In this document: piece after piece, positions 8,669 to 16,309 of the stretch
Position numbering within the stretch: position 1 is the stretch's first letter
How the letters are laid out: each line of letters starts with the position of its first letter
Assembly (NCBI GenBank): GCA_902800495.1
Contig: CADCET010000020.1
Location: 1 to 62,858, forward strand
Direction of reading: 5' to 3'
Length of the DNA: 62,858 nt
DNA from: an uncultured Prevotellaceae bacterium
GTDB taxonomy: Bacteria; Bacteroidota; Bacteroidia; Bacteroidales; Bacteroidaceae
Notes under the pieces: generated by a model
What the model saw: the letters and a program-made list of their open reading frames with translations, nothing else
What the model was told of the DNA's origin: nothing
Databases searched by the model: none
Translations under genes and position numbers: made by a program

Positions 8669-9718
8669 GTGATGAGTATTCTTGTCTTGCTAATTGTGCT
8701 TCAGTCGGTGCTGAGGTTGAGCCTGTGGCGCAGCCACTGGCTGAGAGCGTGCTATGGCCTTGCCGTAGGGTGTGTTACCTACGCCTGCCTTGACACTGCC
8801 CTCTCGCTGTCGAAGCCGCAGGTTGCCGCCTGGTTGGCTGACAAGAACGTGTTGCAGGACGTCGCCGTCCTTTGTCTTGCCGATGCCCTGCTATTGCGGT
8901 GGCGCCATTATCCGGGATTGCTGATGCTGCCAGCGGCCTTCTTCCTGCTCACGCAGGTCCTCTTCCGCGCTACGGGCTTCGACTTCCATCTGGCCGGAGC
9001 ACTCACCGCCATTGCCCTGAGCCTTGCGTTACCAGCGATGGCTCTGCTGTTCTCGTGGGTGTTGCCCCGTAGCGACGACCGCCGTGCGCTCCATCTGCTG
9101 CTGACCGTCGTTGTCTGCCTCGCGGCGCTGGCACTGTCGTCGTTCACTCAGCAGCCCTTGACGTTCCAAACGAATCAAAACATTATTATGCAATACATTT
9201 CACAAACACTGTTCGGGATAGCTAATATGCTGCTCATACCCGACATTCTCCTCCTGTTGGTATTCTTTGTCAGGGCACTCGTCCTGATGGTGTCCACCTA
9301 CCGCCAGTATGCCGCCCGTCGGCGCAATGGCCATGGCACGCTCTATGCCAAGTACCGCGACCAGCTCTATGCGCAGTCGCCCGACGAGGCTTACGCCGAC
9401 TTCGTGGCCACCCAGTTCGAGGCCGAGGCAGCCAAGGACGTCAACCTCTCGCGACTGCTCACCAAGTTGGGGCCCGTCCTCGGACTCATCGGCACGCTCA
9501 TCTCCATGTCGCCGGCACTGGTAGGTCTCTCTACGGGCGACATCTCGGGCATGGCCTACAACATGCAGGTGGTGTTCTCGGCCACCGTCGTCGGTCTCGT
9601 CATCTCTGTCGTCGGACTGTTCACCCAGCAGCTGAAGTCGCGCTGGTATGCCAAGGACTTAGGCCGTCTCGACTATGTCTCACGTCTTTATGTAGAGCGT
9701 CATGAGAAGGAAGCGTAG
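8669..9718 (+). CDS. MotA/TolQ/ExbB-family proton-channel protein with extra N-terminal membrane domain (HmuT-HmuU-like)
   Basis: A 349-residue membrane protein. Start is GTG 8669 or ATG 8672, directly after the CobN-like stop. About six hydrophobic segments fill residues 1-165. From about residue 174 (an internal Met at 9189) the sequence looks like a complete ExbB-type subunit: a membrane segment (IPDILLLLVFF), a cytoplasmic region, then the paired segments LGPVLGLIGTLISM and VVFSATVVGLVISVVGLF. This suggests a fusion of two proteins kept separate in hmu operons. ExbB-type channels couple proton flow to work in the envelope, so it may energise the chelatase or the receptor. It overlaps the next gene by 17 bases. 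Confidence 0.8.
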   Translation: MMSILVLLIVLQSVLRLSLWRSHWLRACYGLAVGCVTYACLDTALSLSKPQVAAWLADKNVLQDVAVLCLADALLLRWRHYPGLLMLPAAFFLLTQVLFRATGFDFHLAGALTAIALSLALPAMALLFSWVLPRSDDRRALHLLLTVVVCLAALALSSFTQQPLTFQTNQNIIMQYISQTLFGIANMLLIPDILLLLVFFVRALVLMVSTYRQYAARRRNGHGTLYAKYRDQLYAQSPDEAYADFVATQFEAEAAKDVNLSRLLTKLGPVLGLIGTLISMSPALVGLSTGDISGMAYNMQVVFSATVVGLVISVVGLFTQQLKSRWYAKDLGRLDYVSRLYVERHEKEA

Positions 9719-10037
9719 AAGCACCCTGCTGACCGACGACGACGGCGACCCGTTGACCGTCGTCGTCAATCTGTTTGATGTGGCGATGGTCTTTGCCGTC
9801 GCCCTGATGGTGGCGATGGTCATGCACATGAATATGACCGAGGTCTTCTCCGACGACGATTTCACCATTGTCAAGAATCCCGGTAAGGCCGACATGCAGA
9901 TCATCCGCAAGCAGGGCAAGCGTATTGAGACCTACAAGGCCAACGGCCAGCAGCAGGATGGCGGCCAGCGTGGCCGCCGTCTCGGCACCGCCTACCAGTT
10001 GGAGGACGGTCAGATTATCTACGTGCCCGACGAATAA
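9702..10037 (+). CDS. DUF2149 membrane protein (HmuV-like)
   Basis: A 111-residue protein with one membrane segment near the N-terminus (about residues 20-42, DPLTVVVNLFDVAMVFAVAL) and a soluble remainder. The layout is like ExbD, and DUF2149 proteins are found beside CobN-like and ExbB-like genes in hmu operons and in some methanogens. It probably pairs with the preceding ExbB-like protein. It is the last gene of the riboswitch-1 operon. The family call rests on the DPL-N-FD opening, the size and the context. Confidence 0.75.
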   Translation: MRRKRRSTLLTDDDGDPLTVVVNLFDVAMVFAVALMVAMVMHMNMTEVFSDDDFTIVKNPGKADMQIIRKQGKRIETYKANGQQQDGGQRGRRLGTAYQLEDGQIIYVPDE

Positions 10038-10038
10038 A

Positions 10039-10076
10039 AAAGTACACAAAAGGGACGGTTCCTTTTGTGCACTTTT
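10039..10076. terminator. Bidirectional terminator between the two riboswitch operons
   Basis: A near-perfect palindrome (AAAGTACACAAAAGGGA facing TCCTTTTGTGCACTTT) with A-runs on one side and T-runs on the other lies between convergent genes ending at 10037 (+) and 10098 (-). Confidence 0.85.
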
Positions 10077-10097
10077 TGTGAATGGTTTGCAAAGAAA

Positions 10098-11201
10098 TTA
10101 TTCCTCTTCTTCCTCGACAAACATTTCGGTGGCCTCGCGGGTGTGCTTCTTCCAGATGGCACGGATAGAGGCGTAGTCGCCCAGACCCTTGAGGATGCAG
10201 TTGTTGGAGGTGTCGCTGTCGTTGCCGTTGTACTGGCACTTGAAGCCGTGGTTGGCGAAGAACTCGCGCCAGCTGTCGTTCTCGTTCTCGATGCCCGACA
10301 TGTCGTTGTGGGCGTGGTCACCGGCGATGCACATCAGGGCGTGGAGCGTCATGGTGACGCCCTGCTTCACCTTGCCCTGATCCTGCATGCGGACGTAGAG
10401 GTCGTTGAGCAGGTTGTCTTCCTGGTCGACGGTGGCGACGAAGTAGTTGGGGTTCTTACGCTGCAGGGCTTCCTCCAGCTGGTCGTAGCGGACGTTGCCG
10501 TTGCCGTAGTTGTAGCCCTCGGGGTTGCCGTGGCCGAGGAAGGCCATGATGTTGTCGCCCTGTACGTACTGGCTGAACTCGTTGTTGAGGACAGTGGCTA
10601 CCGACTCAACATCCTCTTCCGACTCCATGAGCGGACCGCCGATGAAGATCTTGACACCGTTCTCGAGGTATTCAGGGTCGAGGTCGGCGTAGATGTTGTT
10701 CTTGAAGTCCTTGACATAGGTGTCGCGCAGACGCAGGAACTCCTCACCGGGGATGACGTGGAGCGACTGTACGCGCACCTCCTCGTACTTGACGCGGCCG
10801 ATGGCCTCGAGGTAGTAGTTAGGGGCGTAGAAGTTCTGGCTGGCATAGTGCTCGCCCTCGCGGCTGCGGTTGATGCACTTGGCCGAGGTGAAGGCGAAGT
10901 AGACGTCGTACTCGCTCTTGAAAGCGGCGTCGTTCTCGTAGTCCTTGATGATGCCCTCGCGGAAGGTCTTGTGGGCATTCTCCCAGGTAGAGCCGAAGGC
11001 GACGAGCAGCAGGGCCTTCTTGTGGCCGCTCTGTGCTTTCTTGGCCTTCACCTCGTTCTCTACGGCGGTCATGTACTTCTCGAAATTGCTCTGCTGGGCG
11101 GCGGGGGTGTTGTCGTCGTCGTCGTCGCTGCTACAGGCAACGAAACCAGCGCTGAGCGTCATGGCCACGAAGGCCATCAAAAGAAACTTAATTCTCTTCA
11201 T
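10098..11201 (-). CDS. CbiK-type chelatase lipoprotein
   Basis: A 367-residue protein. The signal ends in the lipobox GFVAC (Cys about 23) followed by SSDDDDDN, an acidic stretch of the type that sends lipoproteins to the cell surface in Bacteroidota. The rest is a CbiK-family chelatase with both metal-site motifs, FLGHGNPE and CIAGDHAHNDMSG. It is about 90 residues longer than the other CbiK here and ends in an acidic FVEEEEE tail. Its start overlaps the end of the TonB receptor gene by 14 bases, so it belongs to the riboswitch-2 operon. A surface or periplasmic chelatase could bind, metallate or strip a tetrapyrrole before uptake. Family sure, role inferred. Confidence 0.85.
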   Translation of the reverse strand: MKRIKFLLMAFVAMTLSAGFVACSSDDDDDNTPAAQQSNFEKYMTAVENEVKAKKAQSGHKKALLLVAFGSTWENAHKTFREGIIKDYENDAAFKSEYDVYFAFTSAKCINRSREGEHYASQNFYAPNYYLEAIGRVKYEEVRVQSLHVIPGEEFLRLRDTYVKDFKNNIYADLDPEYLENGVKIFIGGPLMESEEDVESVATVLNNEFSQYVQGDNIMAFLGHGNPEGYNYGNGNVRYDQLEEALQRKNPNYFVATVDQEDNLLNDLYVRMQDQGKVKQGVTMTLHALMCIAGDHAHNDMSGIENENDSWREFFANHGFKCQYNGNDSDTSNNCILKGLGDYASIRAIWKKHTREATEMFVEEEEE

Positions 11202-13308
11202 AATAATTTGTTGTTAAAGATGAATAATGTTGATTGTATTTGATTTTCTTTCCGTGATTGAACCTGATGATGAGGGAGCCGTAGACGGTGGTGCCGGCAG
11301 AGGTGGTGCCCAGGTGGCGTCCGTGGGGCGTGTCGTCGACGTAGTTGAAGATGTTGTCGACACCTGCTTCGGCGCGCCACGTCAGGAGCTTGCCGTGGCC
11401 GAGGTCGTGGGTCGTCGACAGGCGCCACAGCTGGTAGCCCTTGCCGTCGCCGTGCTTCTCGTAGTAGCGGCGGGTGGAGGCGCGGCCGTAGATGCCGATG
11501 CCCAGGCGGTAGTCGCGGCTGAAGCGGTGGTTCCATGTGGCGTTGACGCTGCCCTTGTGGTGGGCGGTGCCGTTGATGGTGATGCGCCTCAGGGTCTCGG
11601 TGTCTTCGTCGTAGACACTGCCTCGGGCCTGCAGGTAGCTGTAGCTGGCGCCTATCTGTAGCTGCTTGCCGACGTTCCACTTCACGTTGAAGTCGAGGCC
11701 GGTGGTGTAGGCGTCTTCGAGGTTCTTGTATTGCTGCACCAGTTGGGGGTGGTATTGTACGACGTATTCGCCGGGGGCCTCGGAGAGCGGTATGCTGACG
11801 AGGTTGATCATGTTGTCGACCTGGTTGTAGTAGCCGGTGAGGCTGATGCTGAGGCGGCTGACGCGGTACTCGGCGCTCAGCGAGTAGTAGTTGCTGGTCT
11901 GCGGCTTCAGGTCGGTGTTGCCCAAGCAGAGGCCCGCCATGTTGCTCATGTAGCGGTAGTGGAGCTCCTTCGGCGTGGGACTCTTGAAGCCCTGCGACCA
12001 CGAGGCGCGCAGCGTGACGTCGCCCAGGCCCCACATGGCGCTGAGCTTCGGCGTGAGGTGGAGGCCGAACTGCTGGTTATGGTCTAAGCGGAGGCCTGCC
12101 GTGATGTTGAGGTTCTCCAGGGGCGACCATTCGTCCTGCGCGTAGAGGGCCTGCGTCCAGTCGGTAGCCGTGCCGTCGGCCACGCGGCGGGGTGCCTTCA
12201 GCCAGTCGTAGCGGTAGTCGTAGCCCAGGCTGAGCCGCTGCTGGCGGGGCAGGGCGAAGACGCCTTTCAGCTGGACCATCGTTCGGCGCTGGTCGGACTG
12301 CAGGATGCGGTCGCCGTCGAAGTAGATGGCGGCGTAGGGTGAGGGGTCGGTCTCGTCGATGACGCCATAGAGCGACGTGTAGTCGTAATAGTAGGCGTGG
12401 CGGTTCCACGTCACGTCGGCCGTGAGGATGTTGCCGCCCTTCGTGTTCCACGACCATCCGGCAGCTGCCGCTGCGTCGTCGTAGGAGAGGTCGTAGTAGT
12501 GGGCCACCTCGGAGTCGCCGCCGCGTGGGTGGAAGATGTGCTTGTGGTAGAGCATGCCCTCGGCATAGACCTCCATGCCCTTGGCGGGCTCCATCGACAG
12601 GCGCTCGGCGAGTTGCCACAGCTGGTTGTGGCTCACGGTCTGGTTGGTGGTGTTGGTGATGATGCGGCCGCCGTAGCGCTCGGGGGCCTCCATCTCGAAG
12701 TTGCGCCAGCCGTCGGTACGGCGGAAGTGGAAGTTGGTGAAGCTGCGCACGGGACCTATCGAGAGTCCCACGCCGTTGTGCTGGCGCAGGTCGCCATAGG
12801 AGCCGCCGCGCGTGTCGTTCTCTATCTGCAGGTTGCTCTCCTGTCGGCGCGTGATGATGTTGATGACGCCGGCAATGGCGTCGGAGCCGTAGAGGGCCGA
12901 GGCGGCACCCTTGACAATCTCGATGCGCTCGATTCGGGCGGGGTCTATCTGTCCGAGGTCGTTCTCGCCGCCGTTGTCGCCGTGCAGGCGCTTGCCGTCG
13001 ACGAGCACGAGGATGTAGGCGTTGCCCAGGCCGTTCATCTGCATCTGACTGCCCATGTCGTCCTCGCTGAAGTCGAAGCTTGCCGACAGGCCGCCGAGGA
13101 TCTCCTCAATGCTGCGGCCGCCGTACTGTTCGAGGTCGCGACGGGTGATGACCTCCGTCTGGACGGGAGCCGTGCGTAGCAGGTGCTGCGTGCCAGTACC
13201 CGTCACCACCACTTCCTGCAGGCTGTCCTGTCGCCATACGCCTGTCTGTGCGCTTGCGCCGACAGTCAACAGCCAAAGACCAAAGGCCAGTTTCTGTTTC
13301 TGATTCAT
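11188..13308 (-). CDS. btuB: TonB-dependent vitamin B12 receptor (BtuB-like)
   Basis: A 706-residue outer-membrane receptor. A signal peptide (residues 1-20, ending ASAQ) is followed by a TonB-box-like DSLQEVVVTG, a plug with LVLVDGKRL, ERIEIVKGAASALYG and GVINIITRR, and a long beta-barrel that reaches a typical final strand (YGSLIIRF) with about 20 extra residues after it. It lies 60 bases downstream of riboswitch 2. This and the plug motifs make cobalamin or a related corrinoid the most likely substrate. It is co-transcribed with the lipoprotein chelatase that follows. Confidence 0.9.
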   Translation of the reverse strand: MNQKQKLAFGLWLLTVGASAQTGVWRQDSLQEVVVTGTGTQHLLRTAPVQTEVITRRDLEQYGGRSIEEILGGLSASFDFSEDDMGSQMQMNGLGNAYILVLVDGKRLHGDNGGENDLGQIDPARIERIEIVKGAASALYGSDAIAGVINIITRRQESNLQIENDTRGGSYGDLRQHNGVGLSIGPVRSFTNFHFRRTDGWRNFEMEAPERYGGRIITNTTNQTVSHNQLWQLAERLSMEPAKGMEVYAEGMLYHKHIFHPRGGDSEVAHYYDLSYDDAAAAAGWSWNTKGGNILTADVTWNRHAYYYDYTSLYGVIDETDPSPYAAIYFDGDRILQSDQRRTMVQLKGVFALPRQQRLSLGYDYRYDWLKAPRRVADGTATDWTQALYAQDEWSPLENLNITAGLRLDHNQQFGLHLTPKLSAMWGLGDVTLRASWSQGFKSPTPKELHYRYMSNMAGLCLGNTDLKPQTSNYYSLSAEYRVSRLSISLTGYYNQVDNMINLVSIPLSEAPGEYVVQYHPQLVQQYKNLEDAYTTGLDFNVKWNVGKQLQIGASYSYLQARGSVYDEDTETLRRITINGTAHHKGSVNATWNHRFSRDYRLGIGIYGRASTRRYYEKHGDGKGYQLWRLSTTHDLGHGKLLTWRAEAGVDNIFNYVDDTPHGRHLGTTSAGTTVYGSLIIRFNHGKKIKYNQHYSSLTTNYYEEN

Positions 13309-13368
13309 CGATAGTTACAAAATTCCGCAACGCATATTCCTGTGCGTGCATACGTACATATTATTATT

Positions 13369-13545
13369 GGCAGGTATTCTGACTTTCCCCAGTCTGCTTT
13401 ACCTTCCCGACAATTCTCTTCCGTCAGTGGCGTTATACAAGCAGACCTCTTGAACGAGGATTACAGCTGCAGGTACAGTTCCGGACTCCCACCGGATTCC
13501 CTTGCATCAGGCGGCTACTGCCACCAGATTGCCAAAAGTTGGGTG
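13369..13545 (-). promoter_or_regulatory. Adenosylcobalamin riboswitch 2
   Basis: Read on the minus strand it has the core GGGAATCCGGTGGGAGTCCG, then ACTGTACCTGCAGCTGTAA, CCACTGACGGAAG and the B12 box GTCAGAATACCTGCC (13369-13383). It is compact, without the repeat insert seen in riboswitch 1. Between the box and the start codon a small hairpin (stem ACGCA/TGCGT, loop CAGGAATA) resembles the one in riboswitch 1, whose loop also contains GGAATA. Confidence 0.95.
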
Positions 13546-13553
13546 CAAAGATA
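13546..13553 (-). promoter_or_regulatory. -7 promoter element for riboswitch 2 / btuB operon
   Basis: TATCTTTG on the minus strand, placed just upstream of the riboswitch. No clear -33 TTTG was seen at the usual distance. Confidence 0.6.
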
Positions 13554-13595
13554 TGAATTATTTGTGAATAAGCCATCATTTTCCCATTTTTTTTG

Positions 13596-13603
13596 TATTT
13601 TTG
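13596..13603 (+). promoter_or_regulatory. -7 promoter element of cbiA, near-leaderless
   Basis: TATTTTTG lies 4 bases before the chosen GTG start at 13608, so the transcript would have almost no leader. It is divergent from the riboswitch-2 promoter 43 bases away. Confidence 0.5.
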
Positions 13604-13607
13604 CATC

Positions 13608-14885
13608 GTGAAATCTCAATTCCTTATAGCAGCACCAACGAGCGGCTCGGGCAAGACAACGATTGCCCGGGGCGTGATGGCGCTGCTCAGGGCCCGGGGC
13701 TACCGCGTGCAGCCCTTCAAGTGCGGCCCCGACTATATCGACACGAAGTTCCACGAGGCCGTCTGCGGCCGTCCGAGCGTCAACCTCGACACGTTTATGG
13801 CCACGCCCGACCACGTGCGCGAGCTGTTCTGGCGCTACGGCGAGGATGCCGACGTCTGCGTGGTAGAGGGCATGATGGGACTGTTCGACGGCTACGACCG
13901 CGACCGCGGCTCGTCGTCGGAGGTGGCCCGCGTGTTAGGGCTTCCCGTCGTGCTGGTGGTCGACGCTAAGAGTGCGGCTTACTCGATGGCGGCGCTGTTG
14001 CAGGGCTTTATCGGCTTCCGCGACGACGTGCGCGTAGCCGGCGTCATATTTAATAAGGTGGGGTCGGAGCGCCATCGGCAGATGTTGCAGCAGGTGTGCG
14101 ACGACCTCGGCGTGGCGTGTCTCGGCTATCTGCCGAAGTCGGCAGCCCTGGAGCAGGGGTCGCGCTACTTGGGATTGGACTTCTCGGAATTGTCAAATAA
14201 TAGTCACGCCGAAGAGGCTGACGGTCAGCTGACGGCGATGCTGGAGAAAACGGTCGAAATAGACCGTCTGTTGGCCCTTGAGGTTTGCCGTAAGCAAACC
14301 CGACCTTTGCTTACGGCAAACCCCGACTTTACCGTAAGCAAACCCCGAGTCCTCCTGGCGCAAAGTGCCGAGGCCTTCAGCTTCGTCTATCAGGAGGTGG
14401 TCGACAGGTTCGGTTCTGTCAGGATTTTTAACCCTGAGAGCGACGTGCCCGACTTCGACGGCATCGACTTGCTCTACCTGCCCGGCGGTTATCCCGAGAA
14501 GCATTTGGCGGCGCTGGTGGCCAACGAGGCCTGTCGGCGTGCCATCAAGGACTATGCCGAAGGCGGGGGCAGGGTGGTGGCCGAGTGTGGCGGCATGATG
14601 TATCTGTGTCGCAGCATCCTGACCGACGAGGGCGAGTGGCCGATGTGCGACGTGCTGCCTTATCGGATTACGGCGCGTAAGGCCGACCGGCGGCTGTCGT
14701 TGGGCTACCGCCGCTTTGAGCTCGACGGGCGCGAGTATCGTGGCCACGAGTTCCACTACACGCAGTTCGCCGACCAGCCCGCGACGGCCGTTCAGGTGTA
14801 CGACGCCAAGGGCAACCCCGTGCCGACGCCTGTCATGAAATACAAGAACGTTTTAGCAAGCTATACACATCTATATGAATTCTAA
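13608..14885 (+). CDS. cbiA: Cobyrinic acid a,c-diamide synthase
   Basis: A 425-residue amidotransferase that uses glutamine and ATP to amidate the a and c side chains of cobyrinic acid. The P-loop APTSGSGKT is at residues 7-15. A C-terminal type-I glutamine amidotransferase domain shows LYLPGGYPE, the nucleophile Cys in AECGGMMYL, and the His in GHEFHYT. GTG 13608 is chosen because translation from there begins VKSQFLIAAPTSG as in the family; the ORF extends further upstream only through promoter sequence. Residues 225-248, the linker between the two domains, are encoded by a palindromic repeat also found at 46430-46505. The stop overlaps btuF by 11 bases. Confidence 0.95.
   Translation: MKSQFLIAAPTSGSGKTTIARGVMALLRARGYRVQPFKCGPDYIDTKFHEAVCGRPSVNLDTFMATPDHVRELFWRYGEDADVCVVEGMMGLFDGYDRDRGSSSEVARVLGLPVVLVVDAKSAAYSMAALLQGFIGFRDDVRVAGVIFNKVGSERHRQMLQQVCDDLGVACLGYLPKSAALEQGSRYLGLDFSELSNNSHAEEADGQLTAMLEKTVEIDRLLALEVCRKQTRPLLTANPDFTVSKPRVLLAQSAEAFSFVYQEVVDRFGSVRIFNPESDVPDFDGIDLLYLPGGYPEKHLAALVANEACRRAIKDYAEGGGRVVAECGGMMYLCRSILTDEGEWPMCDVLPYRITARKADRRLSLGYRRFELDGREYRGHEFHYTQFADQPATAVQVYDAKGNPVPTPVMKYKNVLASYTHLYEF
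14281..14349. repeat. In-frame palindromic repeat in cbiA, shared with 46430-46505
   Basis: Units GGTTTGCCGTAAGCAAACC and CTTTGCTTACGGCAAACC alternate in both orientations. The stretch around CTTACGGCAAACCCCGACTTT has a close match upstream of lepA. The insert keeps the frame and lies in the linker between the synthetase and amidotransferase domains. Confidence 0.8.
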
Positions 14886-15996
14886 GTTATCTGTGTTGGT
14901 CATGGCCGTCGTGCTGGCAGGCTGTGGCTCGAAAACGAGTAAAGGGTCTGACGGTCAGACGGATAGTCTGGCGAACGGTCAGGCGCAAGAGATGGTGGAG
15001 GTGAAGTATGCCACGGGATTCTCCGTGCGCGACTCTGCCGACGTCCGACTGGTGAGTGTTGGTAAGAAAGAGCGCTTTGCGCTGGTGGCGAGCGACGAGA
15101 CGGCGGTGCCCGAGGGCTATACGCGGGTGAAGGTGCCCGTCAGCCGTGCCCTCGTGATGACGATGCTCCAGTTGTCGAACTTCACGGCACTCGACGCCCA
15201 CGACGTGGTGAAGGGCATTACGGGCACGAAGAACCTCTTCAACGCCGACATCCTGCAGCGGGTGAAGGACGGTCGCATTGTGAAGATAGGTATGGAGGGC
15301 AACTTCGACACCGAGATGGTGCTGGCGGCCAACCCCGACGTCATCTTCATCTCGCCCTCGAAGCGTGGCGGCTATGATGCCATCAAGGAGACGGGCATCC
15401 AGCTGATTCCCCACTTAGGCTATCAGGAGCTCGACCCGTTAGGACAGGCCGAATGGGTGAAGTTCGTGGGACTGTTCATCGGCAAGGTGCGCGAGGCCAA
15501 CGAGGTGTTTGCGGGTATTGAGAGCCGTTATAACGAACTGAAGGCGAAGGCTGCTGAGGTGACGGAGCGTCCCACCGTGTTCAGCGGCGAGATGCACTAC
15601 GGCACGTGGCACGCCGTGGGCGGCAAGAACTACTTAGCGCAGATCTTCCGCGACGCCGGGGCTACGTATGTCGTTGACGACGACGAGACGGGCGGCGAGA
15701 ACCTGGAGTTCGAGAAGATGTACGCCTTGGCCGCCAATGCCGACTACTGGCGCATCCTGAACAGCTTCCCCGGTGACTTCTCGTACGAGGCGCTGAAGGC
15801 GTCGGAGCCCCGCAACGAGCTGTTCAAGGCGTTCAAGGAGAAGAAGGTCATCTACTGCAACATGAAGAAGCAGGCCTACTACGAAATATCGCCCGTGGAA
15901 CCCGACGTGCTGCTGAAGGACCTCGTCGCCGTGTTCCATCCGGAACTGGTGGAACCTGACTACAAACCGAAGTACTACAGGTTGTTAGAGAAATAA
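14875..15996 (+). CDS. btuF: Corrinoid ABC transporter substrate-binding lipoprotein (BtuF-like)
   Basis: A 373-residue periplasmic binding protein of the BtuF/FecB family. The lipobox VLAGC (Cys 17) is followed by a flexible linker, then two lobes (for example VVKGITGTKNLFN, and NPDVIFISPSKRGG in the first lobe). It should deliver a corrinoid to the inner-membrane permease encoded next. It overlaps cbiA, so the two are co-transcribed. Specificity for B12 is inferred from context; siderophore-binding relatives look similar. Confidence 0.82.
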   Translation: MNSKLSVLVMAVVLAGCGSKTSKGSDGQTDSLANGQAQEMVEVKYATGFSVRDSADVRLVSVGKKERFALVASDETAVPEGYTRVKVPVSRALVMTMLQLSNFTALDAHDVVKGITGTKNLFNADILQRVKDGRIVKIGMEGNFDTEMVLAANPDVIFISPSKRGGYDAIKETGIQLIPHLGYQELDPLGQAEWVKFVGLFIGKVREANEVFAGIESRYNELKAKAAEVTERPTVFSGEMHYGTWHAVGGKNYLAQIFRDAGATYVVDDDETGGENLEFEKMYALAANADYWRILNSFPGDFSYEALKASEPRNELFKAFKEKKVIYCNMKKQAYYEISPVEPDVLLKDLVAVFHPELVEPDYKPKYYRLLEK

Positions 15997-16309
15997 CGAC
16001 CACGAATTGAGCGAATTAAACGAATTAGAGGAATAACGACTACGAATTTTACGAATTAAACGAATTGGCTTGCGCCGACAAGAAATCGCTTGCGATTTCA
16101 TTTGTGAAATTCGAATAAATAAATACAAGTTTCGCATGTTGAGAAGATATAGGAAGATAAAGGAAGATATGCCGCTTTTCAGCGGCGAAGATAGAGGACA
16201 ATACTCTGTCTGCAAGGAGCTTGCGAAAGTTGAATAAATAAACAATAACGCGCAGCCAAAATTCGTATAATTCGTGAAATTCGTGGTCGAAAAAAAAACT
16301 TGCGAGAAT
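15997..16309. repeat. Repeat-filled gap between btuF and btuC, with element copy B (16123-16235)
   Basis: No gene was seen in these 313 bases. AATTCG/CGAATTA tandem repeats occupy about 16005-16110 and 16258-16290, and the outer ends are inverted (CGACCACGAATT near 16017 against AATTCGTGGTCG ending at 16290). Between them lies a 113-bp copy of the palindromic element at 2744-2914: 67 identical bases, then a shortened middle and the shared end. The gap may weaken btuC expression relative to btuF. Confidence 0.8.

Noticed and set aside
10065-11243. 392-residue open frame on the plus strand
   Set aside because: It is the antisense of the CbiK lipoprotein gene; low-complexity Val/Glu/Leu composition and no family match.
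11227-13179. Several long plus-strand frames opposite the btuB gene
   Set aside because: GC-rich antisense shadows of a clear TonB receptor, with skewed Ala/Val/Gly composition.
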